A DNA stretch of 64,000 bases from Acidobacteriota bacterium (GCA_003170135.1 PMZR01000101.1:1-64000), one strand, 5' to 3'. Numbered from the stretch's first letter, positions 19,146 through 28,284 are shown. Numbers and translations are program-made. The notes: generated by a model not told the origin, from the letters alone.

Positions 19146-20138
19146 CTAGGTGCGCGCGGTGACCACGCCTTCGACCGGGCTGCTCGCCGTCGCGTACATC
19201 TTCCGCGGAATGCGGCCGGCCAGGAACGCCAGCCGCCCGGCCTGCACCGCCAGCTTCATCGCTTCGGCCATCGCCAGCGGCTGCTGCGCTCCCGCGATCG
19301 CCGTGTTCATCAGCACGCCGTCCACGCCCAGTTCCATCGCCAGGGCTGCGTCCGAGGCGGTGCCCACGCCGGCGTCCACGATGACCGGGACGCGGGAGAA
19401 CTCGCGGATGATGCGGATGTTGTTGACGTTCTGAATGCCGAGGCCGGACCCGATCGGCGCCGCCAGCGGCATGACCGCCGCCGCGCCCGCGTCCTCGAGC
19501 TTCCGGCACGTGATGGGATCGTCATTGGTGTAGGGCAGCACCACGAAGCCCTCCGCCACCAGCGTCCGCGTCGCCTCCAGCAGCCCTTCGTTGTCGGGGA
19601 ACAGCGTTCGCTCGTCGCCGATCACCTCGAGCTTCACCCAGTTCGACAGCCCCGCCTCGCGCGCGAGGCGCGCCGTGCGAATGGCGTCGGCCGCCGTGTA
19701 GCAGCCGGCCGTGTTCGGCAGGATGAAGTACTTCGCCGTGTCGATGTGATCGAGCAGCGACTCCTTGTTGCGATCGCTGATGTTCACGCGGCGCACGGCA
19801 ACCGTCACGACCTGGGCGCCGGAGGCCTCGAGCGCCTGTGCCATCAACGGGAATGACGCGTACTTGCCGGTGCCGACGAAGAGCCGCGACGAAAACGTCT
19901 TGTCCGCGATTGTGACGAGGTCCTGCATCCCACCCCCCCTGCCACCGCCAACGAAATTTACGACTTCGATCTCATCACCTTCGCGGACGATCGTCTGGTC
20001 GAACGCGGCGCGCTTGAGAACGACCAGATTGTACTCGACCGCGACGCGGCGGCCGTCGATGCCGAGCTTCGCGAGCAGCTCGTCGATTGTCACCGGGCCG
20101 GCCAGTTCGTACGGGTCGCCATTCAACGTGATACGCAT
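19146..20138 (-). CDS. thiSG: ThiS-ThiG fusion: sulfur carrier plus thiazole synthase
   Basis: 330 aa from ATG 20138. Residues 1-66 are ThiS ([23 protein letters not shown]), the ubiquitin-like sulfur carrier. Residues 71-330 are a full-length ThiG ([48 protein letters not shown]), which builds the thiamine thiazole ring. The Gly-Gly that must be adenylated on free ThiS is internal here (GGG-R-GGG, residues 64-70). An ATG at 19928 with a strong purine-rich AGGGGGG just upstream could start ThiG alone. Fusions of this kind are known. No thiF, thiH or thiO is adjacent. Confidence 0.9.
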   Translation of the reverse strand: MRITLNGDPYELAGPVTIDELLAKLGIDGRRVAVEYNLVVLKRAAFDQTIVREGDEIEVVNFVGGGRGGGMQDLVTIADKTFSSRLFVGTGKYASFPLMAQALEASGAQVVTVAVRRVNISDRNKESLLDHIDTAKYFILPNTAGCYTAADAIRTARLAREAGLSNWVKLEVIGDERTLFPDNEGLLEATRTLVAEGFVVLPYTNDDPITCRKLEDAGAAAVMPLAAPIGSGLGIQNVNNIRIIREFSRVPVIVDAGVGTASDAALAMELGVDGVLMNTAIAGAQQPLAMAEAMKLAVQAGRLAFLAGRIPRKMYATASSPVEGVVTART

Positions 20139-20198
20139 GTTACATCGAGGTCGCGGGGACATCGTAGACGTAGTCGCTACCAACCCGCCAACTGTCCG

Positions 20199-21638
20199 CT
20201 ATCGTGGGGCGTCCCAGTCCAGCGCCTCCAGCGACAGGCCGAACTCGCCGAGAATGGCCTTCGCCCGGCCCGTTCCGTCCGGCAACAGGTGCGCCGGCAG
20301 GTGCGCGCGATCGGGCGCCGGGCGTCCGATCGCCTCGTCGATCGCCCGTTGATAGTCATCCGCCATGTGCTCGAGCGTGTGGTGCTGCGCCCAGTACCCT
20401 CGTGCGCGGCGTCCCAGCTCGTGTCGCAAGGCCTCGTCTTGTGCCAGCCGCCGCATGGCGAGGCCCAGCGAGTGCTGCTCGTCCACGATGTCGATGGCGA
20501 CACAGACTGGACCCTCGTCTGAGGTCCGATGTCCAACGTCCGATGTCCGGACGTCGGCCTCGAGTGACGTCCAGGTGCGCGGATCGAGCGCGGGCACCGA
20601 GCCGGTGTGCGCGAGATCCGTGATGATGGTTGGCTTGCCGGCCGCGAGGCATCGCAGCCACGACGCGGACGTTTCGCGCGAGGTCGGCCACCTGAGGCAC
20701 ACACACACATCGGATGCCGCCACGTAGTCCGCCAACTCGTCGTCTGGCACGTGCCCGGTCACCGTCACCCGCTCCGCCACGCCGATGGCGCGCGCCTCGG
20801 CTTCGACGTCGTAGTACTCGACCGGCTGCCCGACCAGCAGCACGTGCGCGTGCGGCGCGTAGGGAAGCACGCTGCGCAGGCCCCGGAGAATTTCGGACAG
20901 CCGCTTCTCGGGTGTCAGCCTGCCGAAGGCGGCAAAGACGATTCGATCGGCCGGGATGAGGTGGCGGGCCTTGACGCACGAGGCCGCGTCCGAAGTCCCG
21001 CCTTCGCGCGATGCGCTACGGCGGGCAAGCCGAAGTCCGAAGGGATCCGCGACCCCCATCGCGATCGCGCGAAACTCCTGTCCGGGGTACGTGTCGCGCA
21101 GGTCTGCCGCGAGCCACTCGCTGTGGCACGCGACGAGCCTGGCACACTCGATCGGCACGCGAACGAGCGGCCACAGGAAGTAGAGCGAGCCGCCAAGCGC
21201 GGCCATGACGATCTCGGCAATGCCGGGATTGGCATCCGGATGGCAGAACGCAAACTCGGTCCGATAGTCGTCGCGCCTCCCCGAGGTCAGCAGCGCTCGT
21301 GAGCGGGCCTGGTGCAGCTGGCCGTCGTGAAGCACGACCAGGCCGGGGAAGCGGACGAGGTAGGGCCACATGTAGTCGTGGCAGGTCGAGTTCCCCAGCT
21401 GATAGATCACGAGGTCGTACGGCTGATTGCCGTGCCGCCAGACGAAATCGCGTGATGGGAACACCGATACGCCAAGATCCGCGGCCACCGTCTCCGCACC
21501 CGCTTCAACCTCGGCGTGCGGATCAGTAAAGGTGTCGATCTGGTGGCGGCGCGAAAGGAGCGGCAGGATCTCGGCGCTGTACGCGGCAATTCCCGAGCGG
21601 GCCGGCGGAAGCGGCGTGAACCAGGCGAGTCGCGACAT
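20199..21638 (-). CDS. family 4 glycosyltransferase carrying two repeat insertions
   Basis: 479 aa from ATG 21638 (MSRLAWFTPLPPARSGIAAY, the GT4 opening). Donor-side motifs: FAAFGRLTPEKRLSEILRGL and TSRETSASWLRCLAAGKPTI. Two stretches do not belong to the family: residues ~199-217, encoded by a palindromic element at 20988-21042, and residues ~364-373, encoded by a heptamer array at 20521-20548 (peptide RTSDVGHRTSDEG). Both keep the frame. The gene is divergent from the nuo operon. Substrate unknown. Confidence 0.82.
   Translation of the reverse strand: MSRLAWFTPLPPARSGIAAYSAEILPLLSRRHQIDTFTDPHAEVEAGAETVAADLGVSVFPSRDFVWRHGNQPYDLVIYQLGNSTCHDYMWPYLVRFPGLVVLHDGQLHQARSRALLTSGRRDDYRTEFAFCHPDANPGIAEIVMAALGGSLYFLWPLVRVPIECARLVACHSEWLAADLRDTYPGQEFRAIAMGVADPFGLRLARRSASREGGTSDAASCVKARHLIPADRIVFAAFGRLTPEKRLSEILRGLRSVLPYAPHAHVLLVGQPVEYYDVEAEARAIGVAERVTVTGHVPDDELADYVAASDVCVCLRWPTSRETSASWLRCLAAGKPTIITDLAHTGSVPALDPRTWTSLEADVRTSDVGHRTSDEGPVCVAIDIVDEQHSLGLAMRRLAQDEALRHELGRRARGYWAQHHTLEHMADDYQRAIDEAIGRPAPDRAHLPAHLLPDGTGRAKAILGEFGLSLEALDWDAPR
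20521..20548. repeat. heptamer array (GATGTCC-type, x4) inside a coding region
   Basis: Four 7-bp units of the form nnnGTCC read in frame inside the 20199-21638 glycosyltransferase. The same array family as at 33018 and 59592, and it yields the same GHRTSD-like peptide. Confidence 0.8.
20988..21042. repeat. palindromic interspersed element inside a coding region
   Basis: CCCGCC (20997-21002) and GGCGGG (21020-21025) form the core of a stem, flanked by direct copies of GTCCGAAG. It inserts about 18 residues into the glycosyltransferase without breaking the frame. Confidence 0.6.
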
Positions 21639-21692
21639 CGCACAAGATTGTAGAACAAGACGACACGGCGCGCCCGTGTCAGCTCGGCCGCG

Positions 21693-21721
21693 TTGACTTG
21701 CCTCGGTCGGTCCGATAGCAT
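21693..21721 (+). promoter_or_regulatory. promoter of the nuo operon
   Basis: -35 TTGACT (21693-21698), 17-bp spacer, -10 TAGCAT (21716-21721). About 90 nt of leader precede nuoA, whose start has AAGGA at 21808-21812. Confidence 0.65.
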
Positions 21722-21817
21722 GATTCTGTTGGGATTGACCCATACACTTGTGACTATCGACGGTCCCCCGGGCGCCGCCGTCTGTCTCGGCTTGCGAAAT
21801 CCTTCACAAGGAATTGC

Positions 21818-22177
21818 ATGCAGGGCTGGTTGTCGATCCTCATCATGATCGGACTGGGCGTCGCGTTCGGCGCCGGTTCGGTGGTCCTGTCCCGACTGCT
21901 CGGCCCTCACCATCCCACGCCCGAAAAAGAGTCGCCCTACGAATGCGGCATGCCGCCGGTGGGCAACGCGCGCGAACGCCAGTCGGTGAAGTTCTACCTG
22001 ATCGCGATGATCTTCCTGCTGTTCGACATCGAGGTCGCCTTCCTCTATCCCTGGGCCATGGCCCTGCGTGATCTGCGGTGGGTCGGCTTCGCGCAGATTG
22101 TCGTCTTTTTCGGCATCCTCGTCGTCGGCTACACGTACGTCTGGAAGAAGGGGGCGCTGGACTGGGACAAGCCGTAA
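21818..22177 (+). CDS. nuoA: NADH-quinone oxidoreductase subunit A
   Basis: 119 aa, three membrane helices, normal family length. Diagnostic PYECGMPP in the first loop and FLLFDIEVAFLYPWA in helix 2. It sits at the junction of the membrane and peripheral arms of complex I. Start ATG 21818 with AAGGA five bases upstream. First gene of the operon; the 85-bp gap to nuoB is filled by two heptamer arrays. Confidence 0.97.
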   Translation: MQGWLSILIMIGLGVAFGAGSVVLSRLLGPHHPTPEKESPYECGMPPVGNARERQSVKFYLIAMIFLLFDIEVAFLYPWAMALRDLRWVGFAQIVVFFGILVVGYTYVWKKGALDWDKP

Positions 22178-22178
22178 G

Positions 22179-22254
22179 CGGCCTTAGGCCTTGGGCCTTG
22201 GGCTTTGGGCTTGGGCACGGCCGAAAGACGAGAGCCGAACGCCGAGAGCCGATC
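22179..22254. repeat. two heptamer arrays between nuoA and nuoB
   Basis: 22179-22216: five units around GGGCCTT/GGGCTTT. 22220-22254: five units around GCCGAGA. Each array keeps an exact 7-bp period. Confidence 0.85.
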
Positions 22255-22262
22255 AGATTGCC

Positions 22263-22772
22263 ATGGGACTTGAAGACTTCGAAATTCCGGTTCTGACGAC
22301 GACCGTCGAGAAGATGGTGCAGTGGGCGCGGCGCTCGTCGCTGTGGCCCGTGACCTTCGGGCTCGCCTGCTGTGCGATCGAGATGATGTCGATGAGCGCG
22401 TCGCGCTACGATATCGCGCGCTTCGGCGCCGAGGTGTTCCGCGGGTCGCCTCGCCAGTCGGACTTGATGATCATCGCCGGCCGGCTGTCGCGCAAGATGG
22501 CGCCCGCGCTGCGTCGCGTGTACGACCAGATGCCCGATCCGAAGTGGGTGATCTCGATGGGCGCCTGCGCGTCGATCGGCGGCGTCTTCGACAACTACGC
22601 CATCGTCCAGGGCGTCCACCAGGTCGTTCCGATCGACGTCTACGTGCCCGGCTGCCCGCCGCGGCCGGAATCGCTCATCTACGGCATCGTGCAACTGCAG
22701 AAGAAGATCGCGGGACAGGGGTTCGAACGGCGTACTGCGGAGCGCAACGCGCGAGGCGGCACTGAACGGTAG
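22263..22772 (+). CDS. nuoB: NADH-quinone oxidoreductase subunit B
   Basis: 169 aa from ATG 22263; the frame is open further upstream through the repeat arrays, but homology starts with MGLEDFEIP. It binds the terminal 4Fe-4S cluster N2: tandem cysteines at 36-37 (LACCAIEMM), then GACASIGG and PGCPPRPE supply the other ligands. It passes electrons to quinone at the interface with NuoD. The C-terminal ~15 residues are Arg/Gly-rich and variable. Confidence 0.97.
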   Translation: MGLEDFEIPVLTTTVEKMVQWARRSSLWPVTFGLACCAIEMMSMSASRYDIARFGAEVFRGSPRQSDLMIIAGRLSRKMAPALRRVYDQMPDPKWVISMGACASIGGVFDNYAIVQGVHQVVPIDVYVPGCPPRPESLIYGIVQLQKKIAGQGFERRTAERNARGGTER

Positions 22773-22823
22773 ACGGGAGTCCGCAGACGGTAGACAGCCC
22801 GTCAGTCGATCTGCCAACTGGCC

Positions 22824-22851
22824 GGCTACCGACTACCGACTACCAACTGGT
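22824..22851. repeat. heptamer array GACTACC between nuoB and nuoC
   Basis: GGCTACC, two GACTACC and a decayed fourth unit, 7-bp period. On the opposite strand each unit contains TAG. Confidence 0.8.
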
Positions 22852-22862
22852 TTCACACACCG

Positions 22863-23459
22863 ATGACCGCTGACGACATCGTCGAAACGCTGAAGGCCGC
22901 GATTCCCGACCTGAGGGCCGAGATTGCGCCGGCCCTCGACCAGCCGACGCTCGTCCTGCCACGCGAGCAGATCCTCGCCGCCGGCGCCGCGCTGCGCGAT
23001 CTGCCGGCGTTGCGGTTCACGTTGCTCTCGGACCTGACGGCCGTCGATTGGTGGCCAGCCGAGCCGCGTTTCCACGTGGTCTACCACCTGGCCTCGATCG
23101 ATCGGCAACCGCAGCGCCTGCGCGTGAAGGTTGGTCTGCCCGGTGAGGACGCGCGCCTGCCAACCGTGACCACGCTCTGGTCCGGCGCGAACTGGCTGGA
23201 GCGCGAAGTGTTCGACCTGTTCGGGATCGTCTTCGACGGTCATCCCGACCTCAGGCGGGTGCTGATGCCCGAGGATTGGGAAGGCTATCCGCTGCGCAAG
23301 GACTATCCCGTCCAGATCAACATGCCGGTCAAGATCTCCGAACCGCTCCAGATGACGGTGGAGCAGTTCCGCAGCAACATCGAGAGCGATCGGTACGTGC
23401 GCGGGGGCGAGGCGCCGCAGACCCCCACGCGTGACGAGACCAGGGTGACCAGGGAATAG
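22863..23459 (+). CDS. nuoC: NADH-quinone oxidoreductase subunit C
   Basis: 198 aa, the 30-kDa subunit as a separate protein (not fused to NuoD). The family block [20 protein letters not shown] and [17 protein letters not shown] is intact near residues 115-150. A peripheral-arm subunit contacting NuoB and NuoD. Start ATG 22863. The gene after it is not nuoD but a sugar isomerase. Confidence 0.96.
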   Translation: MTADDIVETLKAAIPDLRAEIAPALDQPTLVLPREQILAAGAALRDLPALRFTLLSDLTAVDWWPAEPRFHVVYHLASIDRQPQRLRVKVGLPGEDARLPTVTTLWSGANWLEREVFDLFGIVFDGHPDLRRVLMPEDWEGYPLRKDYPVQINMPVKISEPLQMTVEQFRSNIESDRYVRGGEAPQTPTRDETRVTRE

Positions 23460-23496
23460 AAGGCCCGGAACTCCGACACCGTTCAAGCCACGATCG

Positions 23497-24114
23497 ATGA
23501 GCAACGACGACGACGTGTTCGACCGCGCTTTCGCCGACACGATCCGGCTGCACGAGGCAGTCAGGGGCCAGGACCGGGCCCCCGTCTTCAGGACCGTCGA
23601 CGCCATCGTGTCCGCGCTGCAGCGCGGGGGCAAGGTGCTGGTGTTCGGCAACGGGGGCAGCGCCGCGGACGCGCAACACTTCGCCGCGGAACTGGTTGGC
23701 CGTTACCTGCGCGCCCGCCGGGCGCTCGCCGCCCTGGCGCTGACCGTCGATACCAGCATCCTCACGGCCGTCGGCAACGATTACGGCTTCGATCGCGTGT
23801 TTGCGCGGCAGGTCGAGGCGCTCGGCGCGGCCGGCGACGTGGCCATGGGCATCTCGACGAGCGGGCAGTCGCCGAACGTGGTGGCCGCCCTGTCCGCCGC
23901 GCGCGAGCGGGGCCTGACGACCGTGGCGTTGACCGGCGCCGACGGCGGGCCGGTGGGCCGCGCCGCCGACATCCTCGTGAACGTGCCAGACCGGGCCACC
24001 CCGCGGGTGCAGGAAGTGCACTGCACGTTGCTTCACGTCATCTGCGACCTCGTCGAACGTCACTTCGCGCCCGCCGACGAGGTTGTGGCGACCAGCCGCT
24101 CCAGCCATGCCTGA
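23497..24114 (+). CDS. gmhA: D-sedoheptulose-7-phosphate isomerase inside the nuo operon
   Basis: 205 aa SIS protein with the classical GmhA loops: VFGNGGSAADAQHFAAEL (residues ~49-66), STSGQSPNV (~120) and ALTGADGG. It converts sedoheptulose 7-phosphate to D-glycero-D-manno-heptose 7-phosphate. The frame is clean and codon use looks like the neighbours'. It lies between nuoC (37 bp) and nuoD (8-bp overlap, ATG 24107 before its TGA), so it is translationally coupled to a respiratory subunit. It is the better candidate for the true GmhA than the variant at 13802. Confidence 0.88.
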   Translation: MSNDDDVFDRAFADTIRLHEAVRGQDRAPVFRTVDAIVSALQRGGKVLVFGNGGSAADAQHFAAELVGRYLRARRALAALALTVDTSILTAVGNDYGFDRVFARQVEALGAAGDVAMGISTSGQSPNVVAALSAARERGLTTVALTGADGGPVGRAADILVNVPDRATPRVQEVHCTLLHVICDLVERHFAPADEVVATSRSSHA

Positions 24115-25294
24115 GCCCGCCCTCCGCACCGAGACGATGATGATCAACATGGGGCCGCAGCACCCGAGCACCCATGGTGTGCTGCGCCTCGTGCTGGAAC
24201 TGGACGGCGAGACGGTGGTGAGCGCCGCGACGACGGTCGGCTACCTGCACACGGGCATCGAGAAGACGATCGAGCAGAAGAAGTTCCAGCAGGTGATCCC
24301 GCTCGTCGAGCGCATGGACTACCTGAGCGCCATGTCGAACAGCTACTCGTTCGCCCTCTCGGTCGAGAAGCTGCTCGGCGTCGAGGTGCCCGAGCGCGTG
24401 AAGTGGATTCGCGTCCTGCTGGTCGAACTGCAGCGGATCAACAGCCACCTGGTCTGGCTCGGGACGCACGGGATGGAGCTTGGCGCCATCACGGTGATGC
24501 TCTACTGCTTTCGCGAGCGCGAGCTGTTGCTCAACATTCACGAGCTCGTCGCCGGCTTCCGCATGTTCCCGAGCTACATCCGCGTCGGCGGCCTTCGCGA
24601 GGATCTGCCGCCCGGATTCCACGCGGCGGTGGTCGAGTTCCTGGACAGGTTTCCCGGCAAGATCCAGGAGTACGAGGACCTGCTGACGAAGAACGAGATC
24701 TACCGGAAGCGGACGAAGGGCGTCGGCACGCTCTCGAAGCGAGACGCGGTCGCCTGGGGCCTGGTCGGGCCCATCGCGCGCGGGTCGGGCGTCGACTACG
24801 ACGTGCGAAAGGCGTTTCCCTACGGCGGGTACGACACGTTCGACTTCCACGTGCCGCTCGGCGAGCGCGGCGACGTGTACGATCGCTACCTGGTGCGGAT
24901 GGAGGAAATGCGGCAGTCGGCGCGGATCGCCCGACAGGCGCTCGACCGCATCACGCCGACCGGCGCGTTCGCGATCGACGACCCCCGCATCGTCCCGCCG
25001 CCCAAGGACGCGGTCTACACCGAGATGGAAGCGCTCATTCAGCACTTCCTGCTCTATTCGCAGGGGTTCACCGTGCCGGCCGGCGAGGCGTTCGTGCCGG
25101 TCGAGGGACCGCGCGGCGAGCACGGCTGCTACGTCGTTTCGGACGGCACGAACCGGCCGTGGCGCGTCAAGATGCGGCCGCCGTCGTTTCTGGCGTGCCA
25201 GGCGCTGCCGAAGCTGATCGTCGGCGGCCTGATTGCGGACGTCGTCGCCGTCATCGGCTCGATCGACGTCGTCATGGGAGATTCGGACCGGTGA
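24107..25294 (+). CDS. nuoD: NADH-quinone oxidoreductase subunit D
   Basis: 395 aa, 49-kDa subunit. N-terminal MGPQHPSTHGVLRL supplies the quinone-site His/Tyr region; ARGSGVDYDVRKAFPYGGYD and the C-terminal GSIDVVMGDSDR are conserved. ATG 24107 overlaps the gmhA stop. Its own stop overlaps nuoE (GTGA). Confidence 0.97.
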   Translation: MPEPALRTETMMINMGPQHPSTHGVLRLVLELDGETVVSAATTVGYLHTGIEKTIEQKKFQQVIPLVERMDYLSAMSNSYSFALSVEKLLGVEVPERVKWIRVLLVELQRINSHLVWLGTHGMELGAITVMLYCFRERELLLNIHELVAGFRMFPSYIRVGGLREDLPPGFHAAVVEFLDRFPGKIQEYEDLLTKNEIYRKRTKGVGTLSKRDAVAWGLVGPIARGSGVDYDVRKAFPYGGYDTFDFHVPLGERGDVYDRYLVRMEEMRQSARIARQALDRITPTGAFAIDDPRIVPPPKDAVYTEMEALIQHFLLYSQGFTVPAGEAFVPVEGPRGEHGCYVVSDGTNRPWRVKMRPPSFLACQALPKLIVGGLIADVVAVIGSIDVVMGDSDR

Positions 25295-25914
25295 CGTTCC
25301 ACCCGACGATGCCGTACGCGAGCGGCGAACAGCACGCCTCGGAGCGCGTGCTGCCGGACAGGGGCGAGCCGTTCGTCTTCACGCCCGAGAACCGCCGCCG
25401 CATCGAGGAGCTGGCGACGCACTACCCGCCGGATCGACGCCGGTCGGCGCTGATTCCCGCGCTGCACATCGTGCAGGAGCAGCAGGGCTACGTGTCCGCG
25501 AACGCGATGCGGGAAGTGGCGACCGTCATCTGCTGCACGCCGGCCGAAGTGGAGGAGGTCGTCACCTATTACTCGATGTTCTACACGAAGCCGGTGGGCA
25601 AGTACGTGCTGCAGGTGTGCCGCACGCTGTCGTGCGCGTTGACCGGCGCCGAGCGGCTGACCGCGGCGATCTCGCAGAAGCTGGGGATCAAGGTCGGAGA
25701 AACGGATCCGACCGGCACGTTCACGCTCGTCGAGGTGGAATGCCTGGGCGCGTGCGACCGCGGGCCGGTCATGCTGGTCAACGACCATTGGCACGAGCTG
25801 GCGACGCCCGGGAGCGTCGGCGCGTTACTCGACACCCTGCGCACGAAGGGCGAGGCGGGGCTGTCGGGGTGCCACCTGAACGTGGACAAGAAGGAACCGA
25901 CGAAGGACGGGTGA
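25291..25914 (+). CDS. nuoE: NADH-quinone oxidoreductase subunit E
   Basis: 207 aa from GTG 25291 (GTGA overlap with nuoD); ATG 25309 is an alternative. A thioredoxin-like 2Fe-2S protein with ligands in CRTLSC and CLGAC, the standard CxxxxC and CxxxC pairs. Part of the NADH-oxidising module with NuoF. The C-terminal tail after LRTKGEAG is polar and longer than in short NuoE proteins. Confidence 0.95.
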   Translation: MTFHPTMPYASGEQHASERVLPDRGEPFVFTPENRRRIEELATHYPPDRRRSALIPALHIVQEQQGYVSANAMREVATVICCTPAEVEEVVTYYSMFYTKPVGKYVLQVCRTLSCALTGAERLTAAISQKLGIKVGETDPTGTFTLVEVECLGACDRGPVMLVNDHWHELATPGSVGALLDTLRTKGEAGLSGCHLNVDKKEPTKDG

Positions 25915-25927
25915 ACGACGTGCGGAG

Positions 25928-25969
25928 GGCGCACCGCACACGGCACATCGCCCATCGCACCTTGCACGT
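25928..25969. repeat. heptamer array (CGCACAT-type, x6) between nuoE and nuoF
   Basis: Six 7-bp units: GGCGCAC, CGCACAC, GGCACAT, CGCCCAT, CGCACCT, TGCACGT. The spacer holds nothing else. Confidence 0.75.
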
Positions 25970-25984
25970 CATGATCGGATAGCC

Positions 25985-27262
25985 ATGGACCCCGTCATCA
26001 CCGCCTACGTTCGCGACCCGAACTCCTTCACGCTCGAGTTCTACCTGCAGCACGGCGGGTACGAGGCGCTCCGCAAGGCGCTCGCGACTACGCCCGGCCA
26101 GGTGATCGACACGGTGAAGGCGTCGGGGCTGCGTGGGCGCGGCGGCGCGGGGTTTCCCACCGGGATGAAGTGGCAGTTCGTGCCGAAGGATTCGCCCAAG
26201 CCGAAATACATCTGCTGCAACGCGGACGAAAGCGAGCCGGGCACGTTCAAGGACCACGTGATCATGGAGCGCTATCCGCACCTGCTGCTCGAGGGGTGCG
26301 CGATCGGCTGCTACGCCATCGGCGCGAAGGTCGCCTACATCTACATCCGCGGCGAGTTCTTTCACGTGCAGGAGGTGCTCGAGTTCGCCGTTCAGGAGGC
26401 CTACGCCCGCGGCTACCTGGGGAAGAACATCTTCGGCAGCGGCTTCGACTGCGAGGTCTTCATCCACCGCGGCGCCGGGGCGTACGAGGCCGGCGAGGAG
26501 AGCGCGCTGCTCGAATCGCTCGAGGGCAAGCGCGCCCAACCGCGCCTGCGGCCGCCGTTCCCGGCGGTGGTGGGCCTCTACGGCTGTCCGACGGCGATCA
26601 ACAACGTCGAGACGCTCGCCAACGTGCCGCTCATTCTGGCGAAAGGGGCCGACTGGTTTGCGGCGGTCGGGCCCGAGAAGAACACCGGCCCGAAGCTCTA
26701 TTGCATCAGCGGCCACGTCAAGCGGCCGGGCGTCTACGAGACGGCCATGAACGTGACGCTGCGCGAGCTCATCTACGACTATGCCGGCGGGATCCGCGAC
26801 GGCCATCAGCTCAAAGCGGTGATCCCCGGCGGGTCGTCCACGCCGGTCCTGCTGCCAGACCAGATCGACGCGCCCGCCAGTTTCGACGGTCTGGCGAAGG
26901 CGGGCTCGATGCTCGGGTCGGCGGGCACGATCGTCATGGACGAGACGACCTGCATGGTGTGGGCGGCCGAGAACCTGCTGCACTTCTACCGCCACGAGTC
27001 GTGCGGGAAGTGCACGCCGTGCCGCGAGGGCACGGACTGGCTGTTCAAGGTCCTGCGGCGGATCGAGCGCGGCGAAGGCCGCGCGGCCGATCTGGGCCTG
27101 CTGACGAACGTGTCGAACAACATCGCCGGCAAGACGCTGTGTCCGTTCGGCGATGCGGCGGTTGCGCCCGTGCTCGGCACGATCGCGAAGTTCGGGGCGG
27201 AGTACGAGGCGCATATCCGGGAAGGGAAGTGCCCGCTGCCGGCCGACTGGCGTCTGTCATGA
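25985..27262 (+). CDS. nuoF: NADH-quinone oxidoreductase subunit F (NADH- and FMN-binding)
   Basis: 425 aa. NADH site RGRGGAGFPTGMKW (~residue 45), FMN region CNADESEPGTFKD, and the N3 4Fe-4S ligands SCGKCTPCREG plus TLCPFGD near the C-terminus. It takes hydride from NADH. Normally NuoG follows and continues the Fe-S chain. Here the stop overlaps nuoH directly, so no nuoG is present at this site. Confidence 0.97.
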   Translation: MDPVITAYVRDPNSFTLEFYLQHGGYEALRKALATTPGQVIDTVKASGLRGRGGAGFPTGMKWQFVPKDSPKPKYICCNADESEPGTFKDHVIMERYPHLLLEGCAIGCYAIGAKVAYIYIRGEFFHVQEVLEFAVQEAYARGYLGKNIFGSGFDCEVFIHRGAGAYEAGEESALLESLEGKRAQPRLRPPFPAVVGLYGCPTAINNVETLANVPLILAKGADWFAAVGPEKNTGPKLYCISGHVKRPGVYETAMNVTLRELIYDYAGGIRDGHQLKAVIPGGSSTPVLLPDQIDAPASFDGLAKAGSMLGSAGTIVMDETTCMVWAAENLLHFYRHESCGKCTPCREGTDWLFKVLRRIERGEGRAADLGLLTNVSNNIAGKTLCPFGDAAVAPVLGTIAKFGAEYEAHIREGKCPLPADWRLS

Positions 27263-28284
27263 CCTCTGTTCTCATCGCCCAGATCGTCCTGACCCTCGCC
27301 GTCTTCACCGCGCTGCTCATGTCGGCCGCGGTGATGGTGTACGCGGAGCGCAAGCTCGCCGCGGCGTTCCAGCAGCGGTACGGGCCGTACCTGGTGGGGC
27401 CCAAGGGCCTGATGCAGCCGTTCGCCGACGTGCTGAAGCTGCTCTTCAAGGAGGAGCTGCGGCCGAAGGGCGCCGACGGGTTGCTGTTCGCCATCGCGCC
27501 GATGATCGCGGCGACGGCCGCGTTTGCCGCCTTCGCCGTGGTGCCGTTCGGCGGCGAGACGACGCTGTTCGGCCTGCTGCCCGAGCCGATCAAGCTGCAA
27601 GTGGCCGACGTCAACGTCGCGATCCTGGTGGTCTTCGCGATCGCGTCGATGAGCGTCTACGGCATCGTGCTCGCGGGCTGGAGTTCCAACAGCAAGTACT
27701 CGCTGCTCGGCGCGCTGCGGTCGGCGTCGCAGATGATCAGCTACGAGCTCTCCTACGGCCTGGCGCTGGCCGCGGTGCTGGTCGTGGCGGGCGACCTGTC
27801 GATCACCCGGATCGTCGAAGGGCAGGCCGGGACGTGGCTCGGGTTGCTGCCGCGCTGGTTCGTCTTCGTGCAGCCGGTCGGCTTCCTCGTCTACATGATT
27901 GCGGGCGTCGCCGAGACGAACCGCGCGCCGTTCGATTTCCCGGAGGCCGAGCAGGAGCTGGTGGCGGGCTATCACACCGAGTACAGCAGCATGAGCTTCG
28001 CGATGTTCTTCCTCGCGGAGTACATCAACATGGTCACGGTGTCGGCCGTCGCGACGGATTTGTTCCTGGGCGGCTGGCAGGGCCCGTGGCTGCCGGCCGG
28101 ACTCGGGTGGATCTGGTTCCTCGCGAAGATGTCGGTGTTGCTCTTCATCTACATCTGGGCGCGCTGGACCCTGCCCCGCTACCGGTACGACCAGCTCATG
28201 CAGTTCGGGTGGAAGATCCTCTTGCCGGTGGCGGTGCTCAACCTGCTCGCGACGGCCGCGGGGGTGATTTACTTTGGTCGCTGA
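27259..28284 (+). CDS. nuoH: NADH-quinone oxidoreductase subunit H
   Basis: 341 aa, eight or more membrane helices. Quinone-chamber motifs QPFADVLKLLFKEE and RAPFDFPEAEQELVAGYHTE are intact. ATG 27259 overlaps the nuoF stop (ATGA). nuoJ overlaps its end, so the usual nuoI between H and J is missing. Confidence 0.96.
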   Translation: MTSVLIAQIVLTLAVFTALLMSAAVMVYAERKLAAAFQQRYGPYLVGPKGLMQPFADVLKLLFKEELRPKGADGLLFAIAPMIAATAAFAAFAVVPFGGETTLFGLLPEPIKLQVADVNVAILVVFAIASMSVYGIVLAGWSSNSKYSLLGALRSASQMISYELSYGLALAAVLVVAGDLSITRIVEGQAGTWLGLLPRWFVFVQPVGFLVYMIAGVAETNRAPFDFPEAEQELVAGYHTEYSSMSFAMFFLAEYINMVTVSAVATDLFLGGWQGPWLPAGLGWIWFLAKMSVLLFIYIWARWTLPRYRYDQLMQFGWKILLPVAVLNLLATAAGVIYFGR

